Shown in pieces: positions 1-10,060 of a stretch of 28,846 nt of DNA. The translations under genes were made by a program, and so were the position numbers. The first letter of the stretch is position 1, and each line of letters begins with the position of its first letter. The stretch is from a virus, in the IMG/VR virus record IMGVR_UViG_3300006192_000025, positions 1-28,846 of that record, one strand, 5' to 3'. Below the pieces are notes generated by a model. That model made no database searches. It had not been told where the DNA came from and worked only from the letters and a program-made list of their open reading frames with translations.

Positions 1-3000
1 CATAAGTCCTGAATAAAATCAGGAATTGAATTAAGTATTTTATAAATATTATTATCATAAGTATCAAACCGGGCTCCGATTTTTTGCCGATATACATGAT
101 GATTATTCCATAAAATAATTGGTTTTCTGGTCTTTTCAGCAAATAATAAAAAGTCAGCCTTTAAGGCCATACTGCGTCTTTCTTGGGTGATATTAAAAAA
201 TGTATCTGGTACAACAAATGAAAGCCTGTCTTTTGTGGCAAATAAATCCTGATATAAGTCTTGAACAACCCGGGCTTCCGGAGATGCCCAGATAGATTGT
301 TTTTCTGGAACAATGCCGATTCTGTCTTTTTTGACGCCTTTTTGATTTTTATCTCGAACGATACTTTTGTCTCGTTTTGACAATTGAATGTCTTTTTGGT
401 TATCAAACAAAAACTTATCGACAATACTAGCTGATAAAATAAAAGATTCTTGGATTTCTTTTTCAAACTTTTTAACCCAATAATCAGTCTGACTGACATC
501 AGCGGTCACACCGGACAGTGTAACAGATGTGTCTTTTAAAATAATGCTATTCTTCTGTTCGATGACAGCAAACGTATCGATATCAAAAGTATAAGTCGTA
601 CCGGTATTTTTATAGGCATAAATACTTTTGTCATAAAAGCTTTCTTTACCAAATTTATCAAGGCCTAATAGGCTATCTTCAAAAGCTATCTTATCTCCTT
701 TTGTTCCGGTGATAGTATAGCGGCTGAACAGATTAGTTTGCCCTATTGCTAAAGCTCCGTATGCCCATTTGTTTTCGATAAACTCTTTCGTTCGTTTACT
801 TAGCTCAAATAATTTAAAAATGCTGTCAACGAGCTTATTAGAGCTTTTGGCGCTATAATTGTTAAAAGTATTAGCCTGTCGGTCTGTAACATTAAAAGAT
901 AGGTCATGATTATTAAAGATATTTTTATTATAAACACAAGCACTAACGATATTATCGATATAAACATTATCACTAAGCTTATAGGCGCTGTAATTCTTTA
1001 ACAGCATTGCTTTTGTTGTTACCTTGCTTCCTTGGGGTATCATCTTATCAATATAGTATTCACCTATCTCTTTTAAGGCTGAAACAGGTTGGGTATTACG
1101 GTTGAGCGACACCTTAGTTTTAATGACGTTATTACTCTTAAAATAATTTAAAGGAGGTTTTTGTTTAGCCGCCCCGTTGATTTGCCAGCCTATTGAAAAT
1201 CCATAACGAGTTCTTTGTGCTGATAAATTATATCCATACATCAGGCCTTTTTTAAACTTTCCACCAGTAATTGATTTAAATATACTTAGACTAGGCTTTG
1301 TTTTTAACCCCCATGAGTTCGTCTCAAACTCTAAAAAGGAGTTACGAGTTTTGCTTAAAAACGTGTTCTTGAATTCAATCAATGGCTTTTTCTCTCTGGT
1401 TACAGTCAAGGAATTATTTTTAATATTTATTTGTTTGTCATTCGTGGATGCCTCCAAGAAGTTATTCATTGATTGAATTGATAGTTTATCTTTACCGGCA
1501 AGATATTGACCTTTTATAAAGTCGGTATATCGGTTTTCTTGATAAGTTAACAATGAGTCATACTTCCCATTAATTTCCAGTCGTTCTTTGAAACCATTAT
1601 CTTGGCCGTCCAGCATTTGCATTTTGATTCTTTCTCGAAATGTCATATAGCTTTTATTACCAAGCGCTGTCTTACTTGTTATATTAGCAAATTCAATAAA
1701 ATATTCTTGAATTTGTTGACTGAACTTTCTAAAAGATAGCTTAGAAGAAGTAATGCTCGCAGTAATACTAAAAGGTGACGCTATTGCGTTTCTTAAGAGA
1801 GTTCCGTATTTTCTTTCGTTAGTCAATAAAATATTCGCAAATGTATTTAATTCATTATCTTGTTTAACAATATCAAAATTCTTATAAAACAAAAACTCAA
1901 TATCGGCTTTATTAAGCTTAAATCCTTCATCAATATTAACTTTTTTATTTCCGAGGTTTCCAATATAAATATTATAAAGCCCAGCTCCATCAATATCAGA
2001 GCCGATGTTAAGCCATTGATTGCCAGTAAGTGTCTTGATTGATTTGCTAAAATTAAGAGTCTCAAAAATATCGCCTTCTTTGTCTGAAGTGATGACATTA
2101 CAATTATCAAAAGAATTTGCGAATTTATTTGGCGGCAAAGAAGAGCAAATTGGATTTAATATAGCTTCTTTATCGCTATTGCCAGCGCCAAGTATGTCGT
2201 ATAACAAAAAACTAGCGGTGGGCCGATAAGCGTTAATGTTTTTGCTCACATCGGTCTTTGCTGATGTTTTTTCTATAATTACATCTCTTACGCTATCTAC
2301 CTTGCCGTCTTGGCGGCTTCCGAAAAAAGATTGAGCCATTTTTGTTCGTTGGCGTTCTTTTATTGTATTTATATTTTCAAGGATGTTTGCTATAATTTCA
2401 GATTCTGGCGCTGTCATAATGTTTTCAACGATATTACCCTGATTCTTACCTTGATAAAGCTGATGAAATTGCAATTTGTTATTTGCTATCAGGTCTCTTC
2501 TTCCAACAAAGAAAGCTTTATTGACATAAGCCTTGTTTCTCCGAGAAGACATGATATAAATTATCGGCAAATTAATAATCTTATTGTCTGGCAATGACAC
2601 AAAAGTGTCTTTTTGTTTTGTTGACAATTTTTCATGTTTAAGATTTATAGCTTTTTTGAAAATATATCCGTCATACCAAGGGCTTCTCTCTAAGATTAAG
2701 TTTTCTTTAGTATTTGTGTAAAAGTATTTTTTGAAAAATAAACTTTCTTTGTCTAAGTTAAAATAGTCATAAACTTGGGCAAAATATCCAGAATCTAGGA
2801 CGGTAAGCCTTTCGTCTTTTATTCGCTTTAACGAAGCTATTTTATCATATAAAATAAAGTCATAAGGTGATGGTTTATGTATATCAAGTAATTTATCAGG
2901 GTCTTCTGTCGAATGCGGGACTTTGTTTATGGCTAATGCTTTTTTGTTAACCTTTTCGGAAATGTTGCCTTTGACTTTGCTAATTTCAAGCATTGACTTA

Positions 3001-3230
3001 TGATATATCATAGAGTGAGCCGTTTTATCGACAAACAATGGATATAAAGCAGATAGTCCTGCCGCTACCTTTATGATAGAGACAGGACTATTGAGTATAC
3101 TTGCGTTAGAAAGGGCGATACATCTCTCATAAGTAAATCCATATTCAATTGAATTGGCATAAGTATATTGAAAAGCCGTTTCATGTTTTGGTTCGCTTAC
3201 GGCTTGAAAGCTAAAGGATATTTCGCCCAT
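1..3230 (-). CDS. Very large unrecognised virion-type protein, cut off by the window edge (at least 1076 residues)
   Basis: A minus-strand reading frame opens at an ATG at 3230 and stays open to base 1, so its C-terminus lies outside the window. The start follows a good Shine-Dalgarno (GAAGGAG) with a short spacer, and the protein begins MGEISFSFQAVSEPKHE. I checked the frame line by line at both ends and saw no stop; in between I read it by eye. The protein is rich in Lys, Asn, Ser, Phe and Ile and has no obvious signal peptide or membrane segment. Segments of alternating charged and aromatic residues suggest many beta strands or short linked modules. It is the last visible gene of the head-structural cluster, 21 bases after a 472-residue structural-type gene. 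By position it may be a tail or other virion protein. I recognise no domain and assign no function. Confidence 0.85.
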   Translation of the reverse strand, partial: MGEISFSFQAVSEPKHETAFQYTYANSIEYGFTYERCIALSNASILNSPVSIIKVAAGLSALYPLFVDKTAHSMIYHKSMLEISKVKGNISEKVNKKALAINKVPHSTEDPDKLLDIHKPSPYDFILYDKIASLKRIKDERLTVLDSGYFAQVYDYFNLDKESLFFKKYFYTNTKENLILERSPWYDGYIFKKAINLKHEKLSTKQKDTFVSLPDNKIINLPIIYIMSSRRNKAYVNKAFFVGRRDLIANNKLQFHQLYQGKNQGNIVENIMTAPESEIIANILENINTIKERQRTKMAQSFFGSRQDGKVDSVRDVIIEKTSAKTDVSKNINAYRPTASFLLYDILGAGNSDKEAILNPICSSLPPNKFANSFDNCNVITSDKEGDIFETLNFSKSIKTLTGNQWLNIGSDIDGAGLYNIYIGNLGNKKVNIDEGFKLNKADIEFLFYKNFDIVKQDNELNTFANILLTNERKYGTLLRNAIASPFSITASITSSKLSFRKFSQQIQEYFIEFANITSKTALGNKSYMTFRERIKMQMLDGQDNGFKERLEINGKYDSLLTYQENRYTDFIKGQYLAGKDKLSIQSMNNFLEASTNDKQINIKNNSLTVTREKKPLIEFKNTFLSKTRNSFLEFETNSWGLKTKPSLSIFKSITGGKFKKGLMYGYNLSAQRTRYGFSIGWQINGAAKQKPPLNYFKSNNVIKTKVSLNRNTQPVSALKEIGEYYIDKMIPQGSKVTTKAMLLKNYSAYKLSDNVYIDNIVSACVYNKNIFNNHDLSFNVTDRQANTFNNYSAKSSNKLVDSIFKLFELSKRTKEFIENKWAYGALAIGQTNLFSRYTITGTKGDKIAFEDSLLGLDKFGKESFYDKSIYAYKNTGTTYTFDIDTFAVIEQKNSIILKDTSVTLSGVTADVSQTDYWVKKFEKEIQESFILSASIVDKFLFDNQKDIQLSKRDKSIVRDKNQKGVKKDRIGIVPEKQSIWASPEARVVQDLYQDLFATKDRLSFVVPDTFFNITQERRSMALKADFLLFAEKTRKPIILWNNHHVYRQKIGARFDTYDNNIYKILNSIPDFIQDL

Positions 3231-3251
3231 AATAACACTCCTTCTATTTAT

Positions 3252-4670
3252 TTACACCATAGCCGCTGTATCTACGACAATTTGTGCAAATCTTTGACTA
3301 TTTAATGGACTACCACCCGGAGTTAAACCGTTAGCGGAGTAGCCTGAGATTGTAATGCCTGCATGAGCAGCAAATTTACGTTTGTCAACATCAGCTGCTT
3401 TTATGGCTGCAAAGTCAAGAGTAAGTTTCGTGTAAGTCTCGCCGCCATCAGCTTGGAATCCGCCATCAAATGCAGTTGTTAGTAAGGTGTTATCGGTGTA
3501 TGGAATACTGCCGTTGTATTCGTAAACGTTATTGACAATAGAAACGCCGATAATACCACCTTCGGCAATCTTAAGTTCAGGTGCTGCAAACATTAAACTA
3601 CCTTTGTTACCATATGCTCTAAGAACATAGGAGCCGCCAATAGAAGGTGCAGTAATTGTTTCAAAAGTAGAGTCTGCTGTTTCTTTATAAGGAATTATGT
3701 TCGAATCTGGTCTGAACAGACTGATGTTATCAAGAACAGCTTCCATTACTTCAGTATTGGTTAAATACTTACTAACGGTTGAGCAATTAAAGACAATGTT
3801 TTTAACAGCGGTTCCGATTGAAAGTGAGGCAGTAAGAGTTATACCGCCAATCCGGACTCGATTTTGTAAGGTATCGCTAGCGCTAATCCCGGCAATAACT
3901 TTAATAATAACATCGGTAATTCCATCAACAAGGCTACAAGCTGATTTATAGCTGCATCGAGCAACATCGCCGGTTGAAGTATTGACTCGGGCCTCGGTGT
4001 ATACGTTCAGGGCTGATGCATAACTTAATGTGTCATCTCTAACTGACCAGGTGACATCTACTGGGTCGGTCGCAAGTGTAGCGATTGACACAGTAGGAAC
4101 GAAGTTAAGTTTGTTCATGACGTTATTATGGCCAGACCATTCGCTACCTTGGATATACGAATCATTTGTGCCTTTAATGAGACCCCATAGAGCAGGCTGT
4201 GTAAATGTAACATCATTAAGAACTTCTGTATCAGTGATTGATTTTACAGAGGTCAGAATACGGGAAACAAGATTTGCGTTATTCTTTGAAACGGTTATCT
4301 CAAAGTACCCTGTCGCATTTCCTTCTCCAAACTTTGGTCTACCTGTAACTTTTCCATCAGCTGTCATATAACCAGAAAGTAACGGCGCTTCGATATCAAC
4401 AATGCGATATGAAATTGATGTACCGTTGATGCCATTATACGACAACGAAATATCATCAATAATACTTGTCATATCTTGTGCATTATTAACTTTTGCGACA
4501 GCTGCTTCATGGTCTAAAACGCAACAAGTTAAATCATCAAGAACGTTTGCTTTAACCTTTACTTTAAAAGTTTTTCTAGCAAACTTGATTTTACTTTCTG
4601 TTACGACTTTTGCCATCAGGCTAACGCCGGTATCTTTTTCTTTTCGTGTAACTAAACCAACAAAAGACAT
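3252..4670 (-). CDS. Unrecognised 472-residue structural-type protein
   Basis: The start is an ATG after a strong Shine-Dalgarno (AAAGGAGGATACAAA). The protein is rich in Thr, Val, Ser, Asn and Gly and looks mostly beta-stranded. It has an N-terminal 'SFVGLVTRKEKDTGVSLMAK' segment and a C-terminal part (about residues 340-470) of alternating polar and hydrophobic residues. There is no membrane segment or catalytic motif. It sits between two giant structural-type genes in the leftward late cluster. A GC-rich hairpin lies just upstream of its ribosome binding site, as also seen before the major capsid gene, which may indicate high expression. A tail tube, sheath-like or fibre-associated role is possible by position only. 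The gene call is firm; the function is unknown. Confidence 0.85.
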   Translation of the reverse strand: MSFVGLVTRKEKDTGVSLMAKVVTESKIKFARKTFKVKVKANVLDDLTCCVLDHEAAVAKVNNAQDMTSIIDDISLSYNGINGTSISYRIVDIEAPLLSGYMTADGKVTGRPKFGEGNATGYFEITVSKNNANLVSRILTSVKSITDTEVLNDVTFTQPALWGLIKGTNDSYIQGSEWSGHNNVMNKLNFVPTVSIATLATDPVDVTWSVRDDTLSYASALNVYTEARVNTSTGDVARCSYKSACSLVDGITDVIIKVIAGISASDTLQNRVRIGGITLTASLSIGTAVKNIVFNCSTVSKYLTNTEVMEAVLDNISLFRPDSNIIPYKETADSTFETITAPSIGGSYVLRAYGNKGSLMFAAPELKIAEGGIIGVSIVNNVYEYNGSIPYTDNTLLTTAFDGGFQADGGETYTKLTLDFAAIKAADVDKRKFAAHAGITISGYSANGLTPGGSPLNSQRFAQIVVDTAAMV

Positions 4671-4690
4671 TTTGTATCCTCCTTTATTAT

Positions 4691-4715
4691 TGCCCCTAGC
4701 TTTACACTAGGGGCA
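4691..4715. promoter_or_regulatory. Intergenic GC-rich hairpin in front of the 472-residue gene
   Basis: TGCCCCTAG and CTAGGGGCA form perfect 9-bp arms around a 7-base loop. On the leftward transcript the stem is followed by AATAATAAAGGAGG, not by a U-run, so it does not look like a terminator for the late operon. It may protect or process the mRNA 5' end. On the opposite strand it is followed by TCTTTGTTTT, so it could stop rightward antisense transcription. Confidence 0.6.
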
Positions 4716-4723
4716 TCTTTGTT

Positions 4724-7700
4724 TTATGGAATTAATTCAAACAGAATTTTTATTTTGTAGTTCTTTGTAATTAAAGGAAGGGCAATTCCTTTATAGGTTG
4801 TTGTTCCATCAACAATATCTTCGAACAATGTAATATCAGTGAAGTCCGTTTCGTCGTCAGTGTTGACAACTGTTGCTTTAGCTATTCTGTAGCCAGCAGC
4901 TGGAATCAAGGGTAGTTCGAACGTTCCGTCGTATTCGATGGAAGTTGTGATAGAATTTACCGTTTGGCCACTATACAGCATTGCTCCTTTTCCGCCTTCG
5001 ATATAAACATTTAAGTTACAAGGATATTGTAACAACCAGTTTTTATCGTTAACTTCGTCCTTAAGCGGTGTGCAGGAGAAATTGGTAATAACATGCTTTG
5101 TCTCAGTTTCGATAAGCTCTTCTTTTACACTGTAAAGAACCAGGTACTTGTCTGGACTTGCATCGGTAAGGGTAATATCAGTACCTGGAAGGGTGTCGCC
5201 AATCTCTTCAGCATATGGGACACCGGCAATTTTGTATTCAAATACTTCGTCTTCAGTTGTACCATCATGAAGAACGGCTTTAATCTGAGCGCCTGTTCCA
5301 AAAGAAGTAATTTCTGTGCTTGAAATACCGTACAGAATCTTTTCTCCATCTCCAGCAGTAAACCCTGAAATCATAAGATGAGACTTTGTTGTGTCGGCCT
5401 TTTCTGCGCCTTGTTCTAGGACAACTCCAGTGGTTGCCAGAATTGGAGTAGTTAAGTCGCCTTCATATTCGCTAGTGTTGATAACTGCGAGCTGTACCGG
5501 TACATAGTCTGATTTGGTTGCTTCTGTTCCAACCCATGCGGAATCGGGAACGATACTCCAGTAAACACTACAGCCATTGGTTGTTTTGTCTCTTGGAATA
5601 ATATTCTTATCTACTGGCCACCAAGCTTCTTCGGCTAATTTACCAAGCTCGCTCATGGCAATCTTAAGAATTAACTCTTCGTCAGAGTAGTCTGGTTCAG
5701 TTTCTTTTTTCTTAATTGCAACACCGTAACGAGAGTTCGGTGAATCGCTAAGGGGGGAGAATGGAGCGGAGACCGGGAAGTATACAAATGTTTCTTCGTA
5801 TTCGTTCGGGTCTTTCTCGAAGTCTTTATTGATAACCAGTTCATCAAGTGCATATAAACTTGAGCTGTCAATAACAAGTAAATCACTGAGCGTTCCTCGG
5901 GGTCCATCATTACTGTGAGTAACTTTAATTCGGTCAGCGTAATACTCGCCCGTGTAGCTTGACTTACCGTACATGACCTTACTCATGTATTCTTCAGTTG
6001 TAGCAAACATCATATGGTGTCGTTGGTAGTAAGCTTTAGACCGGGTATGATACATCATGATTGAAGTAACACCGTCCGAAGTATTAATACCATAGTCGTT
6101 AATCTTATCAACATCAATTACGTTACCAAAGACATCTCGTGAGACGCCGCTATTAATAACGAATTTTTCTTGATAATAACTGAAGCACACAAAAATCGTG
6201 TAAGTTTCGTCGAAGTTTGTATAACTTGGGTCAACGCTGAACTGTAATAGGTCTGCCTTGCCGTCGCTCATGATAAAGTTTCGCTTGTAGGCTGACATAA
6301 CTGGAGTGACTGGTTTTCCGGCTGCGTCAAGGATAACGTATTTTGGCCATTTTTCACGGTTAAAATAATTCTTATCGGTCAATTGCACGTAATAAACGGG
6401 ATTATTACTGCAAGGACTGTTCCAGGCACAATCATCTTTGATAAAGTTAGAAAAGGCTTCTACATCATAAGTATTGTCTCTTAATTCGTCAGCGCTCATT
6501 GAATAGTTACCCATATCATAGGTAATTTTTTCCATTGTCAGACTTGTATTACATGGTTCTGTGGAAGATGATGTAAATAAGGCAAAGTTACCAGCGGTAT
6601 CGTTTAAGGAATTTTCGAATGAATCGATTTTTCCACAATAACAGGCTGAAATTAAATGCCGGTCTCTCTGGTAATCTAATGATGGATTTCCCATAACAAC
6701 CACACTAAATCTATCGTTATTGGTATTAATCCAGTAACGCATTTTAGTATCAGCATTAAGACCAGAAGTTTCTAATGGCACAAATACGGTTCCGTCATGA
6801 ATACTTGAGATGCTCGGGTCAGTATCGACTGAATCAATCATGATTTCTTCGAAGTCTCTAAACCATGACAGTTTAGACCAAGGAGAGATATGAGAGTTCG
6901 TCTGAACGATTTCACCACTTGAGTTATACACGTTATCCATTGGCCCGCTACCGTCTTCGTTAATACGGTCAAACAATCGCATTAAAACGTGATGATTATT
7001 CAGCATGGTAATCCGGTTAGGAATAACATCATTACCGCCAACCTCGTATGCATAACGAACGACCATAACGCCATCAGTTGAGGCCTCGAAGGAAATACTG
7101 TCATCAAAGATAATACGTTGGTTGTCAGTATGATAAAGGGTGGTACTTAGTGGAATGTAAATACCATCAAGATAAAACTCTGGAGTCAGGTCTTCGATAG
7201 GTACGCTTTTTACAATATATTCAGCGCCTTTTGCGATTGAATAAGTCGTCAGTTTTTTAAGGCCTTCGAAAATCATGGTATAAATAGCTTCTTCTTTTGT
7301 TATTTCGATAGTCATCGAGTTTAACAACGAATAAGTTTTAGGCTCAATACCTTCACCACCATCAAGAGTGTTTAAGAACAGCTCATACAATTCTGCATCA
7401 TCTTGTTTGATTTTTGCAAGATATGCGGCATTAATTGCAAGTGTGGTTGTTGCTCCGGTTTCTGACGGAACACTGAATGATGTATTGCCAAAAATATTGT
7501 TTAACTTACTTACGTAAGCGTCACATTCGGCATAGGTCAGTTCGACTGAGCCAATACTGGTATCGTCTTTCTTATCAACAGCACAAATCGGAGCAGTATA
7601 AATATACTCTTCGGTTTCTTGCTGCACTTTGAAAGAATTTTCGTACATCCCTTTGGTAATTAGTTTGGGAGTGATGCCTTGACGTTCGCAATCCAGTGGA

Positions 7701-8137
7701 TATTCTTCCGGATTAACGACATACGATGGTTTATAAATTTCAAGATACATCGTCAGCGATGCTTTGTTTGAATCTGAATCGACAGTTAAATCATCGATTT
7801 CTTCGTCACTTAATTCTTTTGGCGTTGTTGTCGTTTTAAGAATAACAGTATCTGCAATCTTTGCCACCTGATTGTCGATTTTGAGTTTATACTCCTCGGT
7901 TGTCAGGTTATCAAGGTCAATAGCTAAAGAACTATCGGGTTGTGGGAATACAATATCCCAATTCTTAGATTTAAGAATAAATGGTTCTTCGATGACGTTT
8001 CCGTCAACGTCTTTAACAGCTTTTGTTTTAACGCCTAATGCCAAAACCTTGGCAATTTCTTTTGGAAAATCTGAAGAAGAACATAAGCCTTCGTAATATT
8101 TAAAAACTTTATATTCTCCATTAGCATTTGCGGCCAT
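4724..8137 (-). CDS. Giant unrecognised structural-type protein (1137 residues)
   Basis: The start is an ATG with a strong Shine-Dalgarno (AAAGGAGGTAAATTAA). The protein is acidic and rich in Asp, Glu, Thr, Tyr and Ser, with no signal peptide or membrane helix. The N-terminal part (about 1-330) is mixed helix and strand. The middle (about 330-760) is rich in aromatic residues and Asn, as in folded virion proteins. The C-terminal third (about 840-1137) reads as several beta-sandwich-like segments, including a 'VYIEGGKGAMLYSGQTV' stretch typical of repeat-like Ig or adhesin modules. It lies downstream of the major capsid and Ig-like genes in the late cluster. A role in the neck, tail or outer surface is likely by context, but I recognise no family. 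Confidence 0.88.
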   Translation of the reverse strand: MAANANGEYKVFKYYEGLCSSSDFPKEIAKVLALGVKTKAVKDVDGNVIEEPFILKSKNWDIVFPQPDSSLAIDLDNLTTEEYKLKIDNQVAKIADTVILKTTTTPKELSDEEIDDLTVDSDSNKASLTMYLEIYKPSYVVNPEEYPLDCERQGITPKLITKGMYENSFKVQQETEEYIYTAPICAVDKKDDTSIGSVELTYAECDAYVSKLNNIFGNTSFSVPSETGATTTLAINAAYLAKIKQDDAELYELFLNTLDGGEGIEPKTYSLLNSMTIEITKEEAIYTMIFEGLKKLTTYSIAKGAEYIVKSVPIEDLTPEFYLDGIYIPLSTTLYHTDNQRIIFDDSISFEASTDGVMVVRYAYEVGGNDVIPNRITMLNNHHVLMRLFDRINEDGSGPMDNVYNSSGEIVQTNSHISPWSKLSWFRDFEEIMIDSVDTDPSISSIHDGTVFVPLETSGLNADTKMRYWINTNNDRFSVVVMGNPSLDYQRDRHLISACYCGKIDSFENSLNDTAGNFALFTSSSTEPCNTSLTMEKITYDMGNYSMSADELRDNTYDVEAFSNFIKDDCAWNSPCSNNPVYYVQLTDKNYFNREKWPKYVILDAAGKPVTPVMSAYKRNFIMSDGKADLLQFSVDPSYTNFDETYTIFVCFSYYQEKFVINSGVSRDVFGNVIDVDKINDYGINTSDGVTSIMMYHTRSKAYYQRHHMMFATTEEYMSKVMYGKSSYTGEYYADRIKVTHSNDGPRGTLSDLLVIDSSSLYALDELVINKDFEKDPNEYEETFVYFPVSAPFSPLSDSPNSRYGVAIKKKETEPDYSDEELILKIAMSELGKLAEEAWWPVDKNIIPRDKTTNGCSVYWSIVPDSAWVGTEATKSDYVPVQLAVINTSEYEGDLTTPILATTGVVLEQGAEKADTTKSHLMISGFTAGDGEKILYGISSTEITSFGTGAQIKAVLHDGTTEDEVFEYKIAGVPYAEEIGDTLPGTDITLTDASPDKYLVLYSVKEELIETETKHVITNFSCTPLKDEVNDKNWLLQYPCNLNVYIEGGKGAMLYSGQTVNSITTSIEYDGTFELPLIPAAGYRIAKATVVNTDDETDFTDITLFEDIVDGTTTYKGIALPLITKNYKIKILFELIP

Positions 8138-8193
8138 TTAATTTACCTCCTTTTAAGTTGTCTTAATGTATTATATACCAATAAGATTAGCGG

Positions 8194-8724
8194 TTATGCG
8201 TTATTGATTGGTTCCATTTCTTCGCTCGTTATCTCTCCAGTTGGGACAGAAGCCTTGAAGGTATCAACAAGCTCGACGGTGATTCTTTCTTCTTTAACTG
8301 CATTTCTTAATAATCTTACTCCCAGCCATACCTTCTTCGCTGTTCCACTGATGTTGACAAATTTAAGTTTTAGCTTTGAAGAAGGGGGTAGTTTATACAC
8401 ATAAGTAGATGTACCAATGTATAAACCTTCTTTTACTTCTGTTGGGAACCATGTATCAAACCATAACTCGTCATTAACGAATAGATTGTAATAATCGTTC
8501 TCCCCATATCCGGTACACGTTACGACTAATGATAGCAATTCCGTTTCTTCGGCGGGACTGGTGTAGTCTAGGTCATATACGCCTGCGATAGCCGGGACAT
8601 TAATCATTGTCATTTTGTTATAAGGCTGGCTGAGCTGGGCAAAGTTTTTTATTTCTTTGACATAATTGACTTGTTTTACCTTATCCAGCTCGCCGCCTGC
8701 GACATATACTACTTCAAATCCCAT
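8194..8724 (-). CDS. Small probable virion protein with beta-sandwich character (176 residues)
   Basis: The ATG at 8724 lies 14 bases after the stop of the upstream gene; its Shine-Dalgarno (AGGATAAG) is weaker than its neighbours', so translation may be coupled. The sequence alternates strands and turns (for example around residues 75-135, with 'NLFVNDELWFDTWFP' and a 'LPPSSKLKLKFVN' strand). This resembles a compact jelly-roll or Ig-like fold. There is no catalytic motif or membrane segment. It sits between a 77-residue gene and the 1137-residue gene. A head-tail connection, neck or decoration role is plausible from context only. Confidence 0.8.
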   Translation of the reverse strand: MGFEVVYVAGGELDKVKQVNYVKEIKNFAQLSQPYNKMTMINVPAIAGVYDLDYTSPAEETELLSLVVTCTGYGENDYYNLFVNDELWFDTWFPTEVKEGLYIGTSTYVYKLPPSSKLKLKFVNISGTAKKVWLGVRLLRNAVKEERITVELVDTFKASVPTGEITSEEMEPINNA

Positions 8725-8738
8725 ATCTTTTACTTATC

Positions 8739-8972
8739 CTATTCTATTGGTTCTTCTGTAGGGTCAGGTTCTTCAGAGTAACCAACATATTCACGGTCCA
8801 AGATTCCGTTTATGGCAGCAGTGATAATCTCTTTAGCTATATCGCCTGCAAATAGGTACTCAACCAGCTCTTTTGCCGTGACTTGCTTGGTGTCTTCTAG
8901 GTCTTCAATAATAAAAACGTCTGTAGATTGTATTTCAAGGGATGTCTTTTCTGTCATTTCTTTAATTTTCAA
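8739..8972 (-). CDS. Small structural-cluster protein, TTG start (77 residues)
   Basis: The frame could begin at a GTG at 8981, but that codon lies inside the Shine-Dalgarno AGGAGGTG. A TTG at 8972 has the right spacing, so I take it as the start, giving 77 residues. The N-terminal half contains 'TDVFIIEDLEDTKQVTAKEL'. From memory, this resembles a short module ('D-x-F-x-I-E-D ... T-K-x-V-T-x-x-x-L') often seen at the start of phage structural proteins. The rest is a helix followed by an acidic tail (EEPDPTEEPIE). It sits tightly between the Ig-like gene and the 176-residue gene. Function unknown. Confidence 0.7.
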   Translation of the reverse strand: MKIKEMTEKTSLEIQSTDVFIIEDLEDTKQVTAKELVEYLFAGDIAKEIITAAINGILDREYVGYSEEPDPTEEPIE

Positions 8973-8991
8973 TTTAAGCACCTCCTATTGC

Positions 8992-10044
8992 TTATTCGAT
9001 TAGCAATCCGTCTCTCAATGTCTCAATGAATTCTGGTTCCTCTACGTCGTCAATATTTACTGGGGTGAAGATAACATAAGTTACATCAAAATAAGAATCA
9101 TAAATAATTGTCCATTTACCATCAACGGTGTCGTGACTGTATTCTTCGTGCTCTTCGTCAAAGCTTTCGCCAAAGACATAGCAATCATCGAGTTTAAGTC
9201 TGTCTTCCGTTACGAGACCTCTCATTTTAAGATAAATGATATTTGTCTTTAGGTTGACGTTAACCGTGTCGTCTTTTGGAAAAAATTCTAATACCTCAAT
9301 TGGTTCTTCCAGTCCTTCGATGAATTCATCGAAATGCATTAGTTCCGGGCTGTCTTCATTTGCTATAACAGCGTCGGTAATTATCTTAATAAATATTTGA
9401 GAGATATTACTCCATTCACCATTCTCGCTTTTAACCCTGAAGTGATACATTCCTTCTTCTATTTGAAGATTAGGTGTGTATCGAATAACTTCTTCAATTT
9501 TGTTCCCGGGAATTACTTTATCACATAACAATAGCTCAAAGGAATTATTCTTCGCAACCTGGAAAACATATGACTCGGAGCATTGGTTCTTCCATACAAA
9601 TTCAGGCATTGCATTTAAGATGCTTCCGTATTTAGGAGAAATTATCTCACAACGAGGGAAGCTTGCAGTCGATTCTGTATTAAAGCAAGAGACATGCTTC
9701 TGTATCATTTTATTTCCAACAATATCAGTGATTCCATCACTTAACAGTACCACATAACAGGTGTCTGTACTAAATGGTTCATCGGGTACATACGTAAGAA
9801 TTTTATCATTGTATGATATAGAACCCTTGGTAACACTGTACTGTGAATAATCCTTCAAGCTATTAACATTTTCATATATTTTATTGTAATCTTTAAGAAC
9901 AACAATGTTATTCCCAAGAGTACCCGGGTTGATGTCTGCGCTAAACGTTATAACAATAGAGCTATGTACGTTAGCATTTGTAGAATGATTACTCGGAGAT
10001 ACGCTTAGCACTCTCAATCCAATGGTTTCATTGTTGTTGTCCAT
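8992..10044 (-). CDS. Ig-like multidomain virion protein (350 residues)
   Basis: The frame extends to a GTG at 10053 that forms part of the Shine-Dalgarno (AAAAGGTG). The ATG at 10044 has correct spacing, so I chose it. Residues about 5-110 look like a bacterial Ig-like (Big_5 / SbsA type) domain: a strand, then 'P.....NANVHSSIVITFSADI', and a 'DGITDIVGNKM' turn typical of that family. Residues about 125-215 read as a fibronectin-III-like domain ('FVWKNQCSESYVFQVAKN', 'GMYHFRVKSENGEWS'). About 235-350 is a third beta domain. Such domains on phages decorate capsids or tails and may bind surface carbohydrate. It lies just after the head genes. Domain recognition is from pattern only. Confidence 0.85.
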   Translation of the reverse strand: MDNNNETIGLRVLSVSPSNHSTNANVHSSIVITFSADINPGTLGNNIVVLKDYNKIYENVNSLKDYSQYSVTKGSISYNDKILTYVPDEPFSTDTCYVVLLSDGITDIVGNKMIQKHVSCFNTESTASFPRCEIISPKYGSILNAMPEFVWKNQCSESYVFQVAKNNSFELLLCDKVIPGNKIEEVIRYTPNLQIEEGMYHFRVKSENGEWSNISQIFIKIITDAVIANEDSPELMHFDEFIEGLEEPIEVLEFFPKDDTVNVNLKTNIIYLKMRGLVTEDRLKLDDCYVFGESFDEEHEEYSHDTVDGKWTIIYDSYFDVTYVIFTPVNIDDVEEPEFIETLRDGLLIE

Positions 10045-10060
10045 ACGTATCACCTTTTAT

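Noticed and set aside
161-499. 112-codon minus-strand frame
   Set aside because: It lies wholly inside the large open frame 1-3230 in another phase, has no good Shine-Dalgarno, and its translation is low-complexity; it is a shadow.
1847-2597. Several short frames on both strands
   Set aside because: All overlap the continuous minus-strand frame 1-3230 and lack ribosome binding sites.
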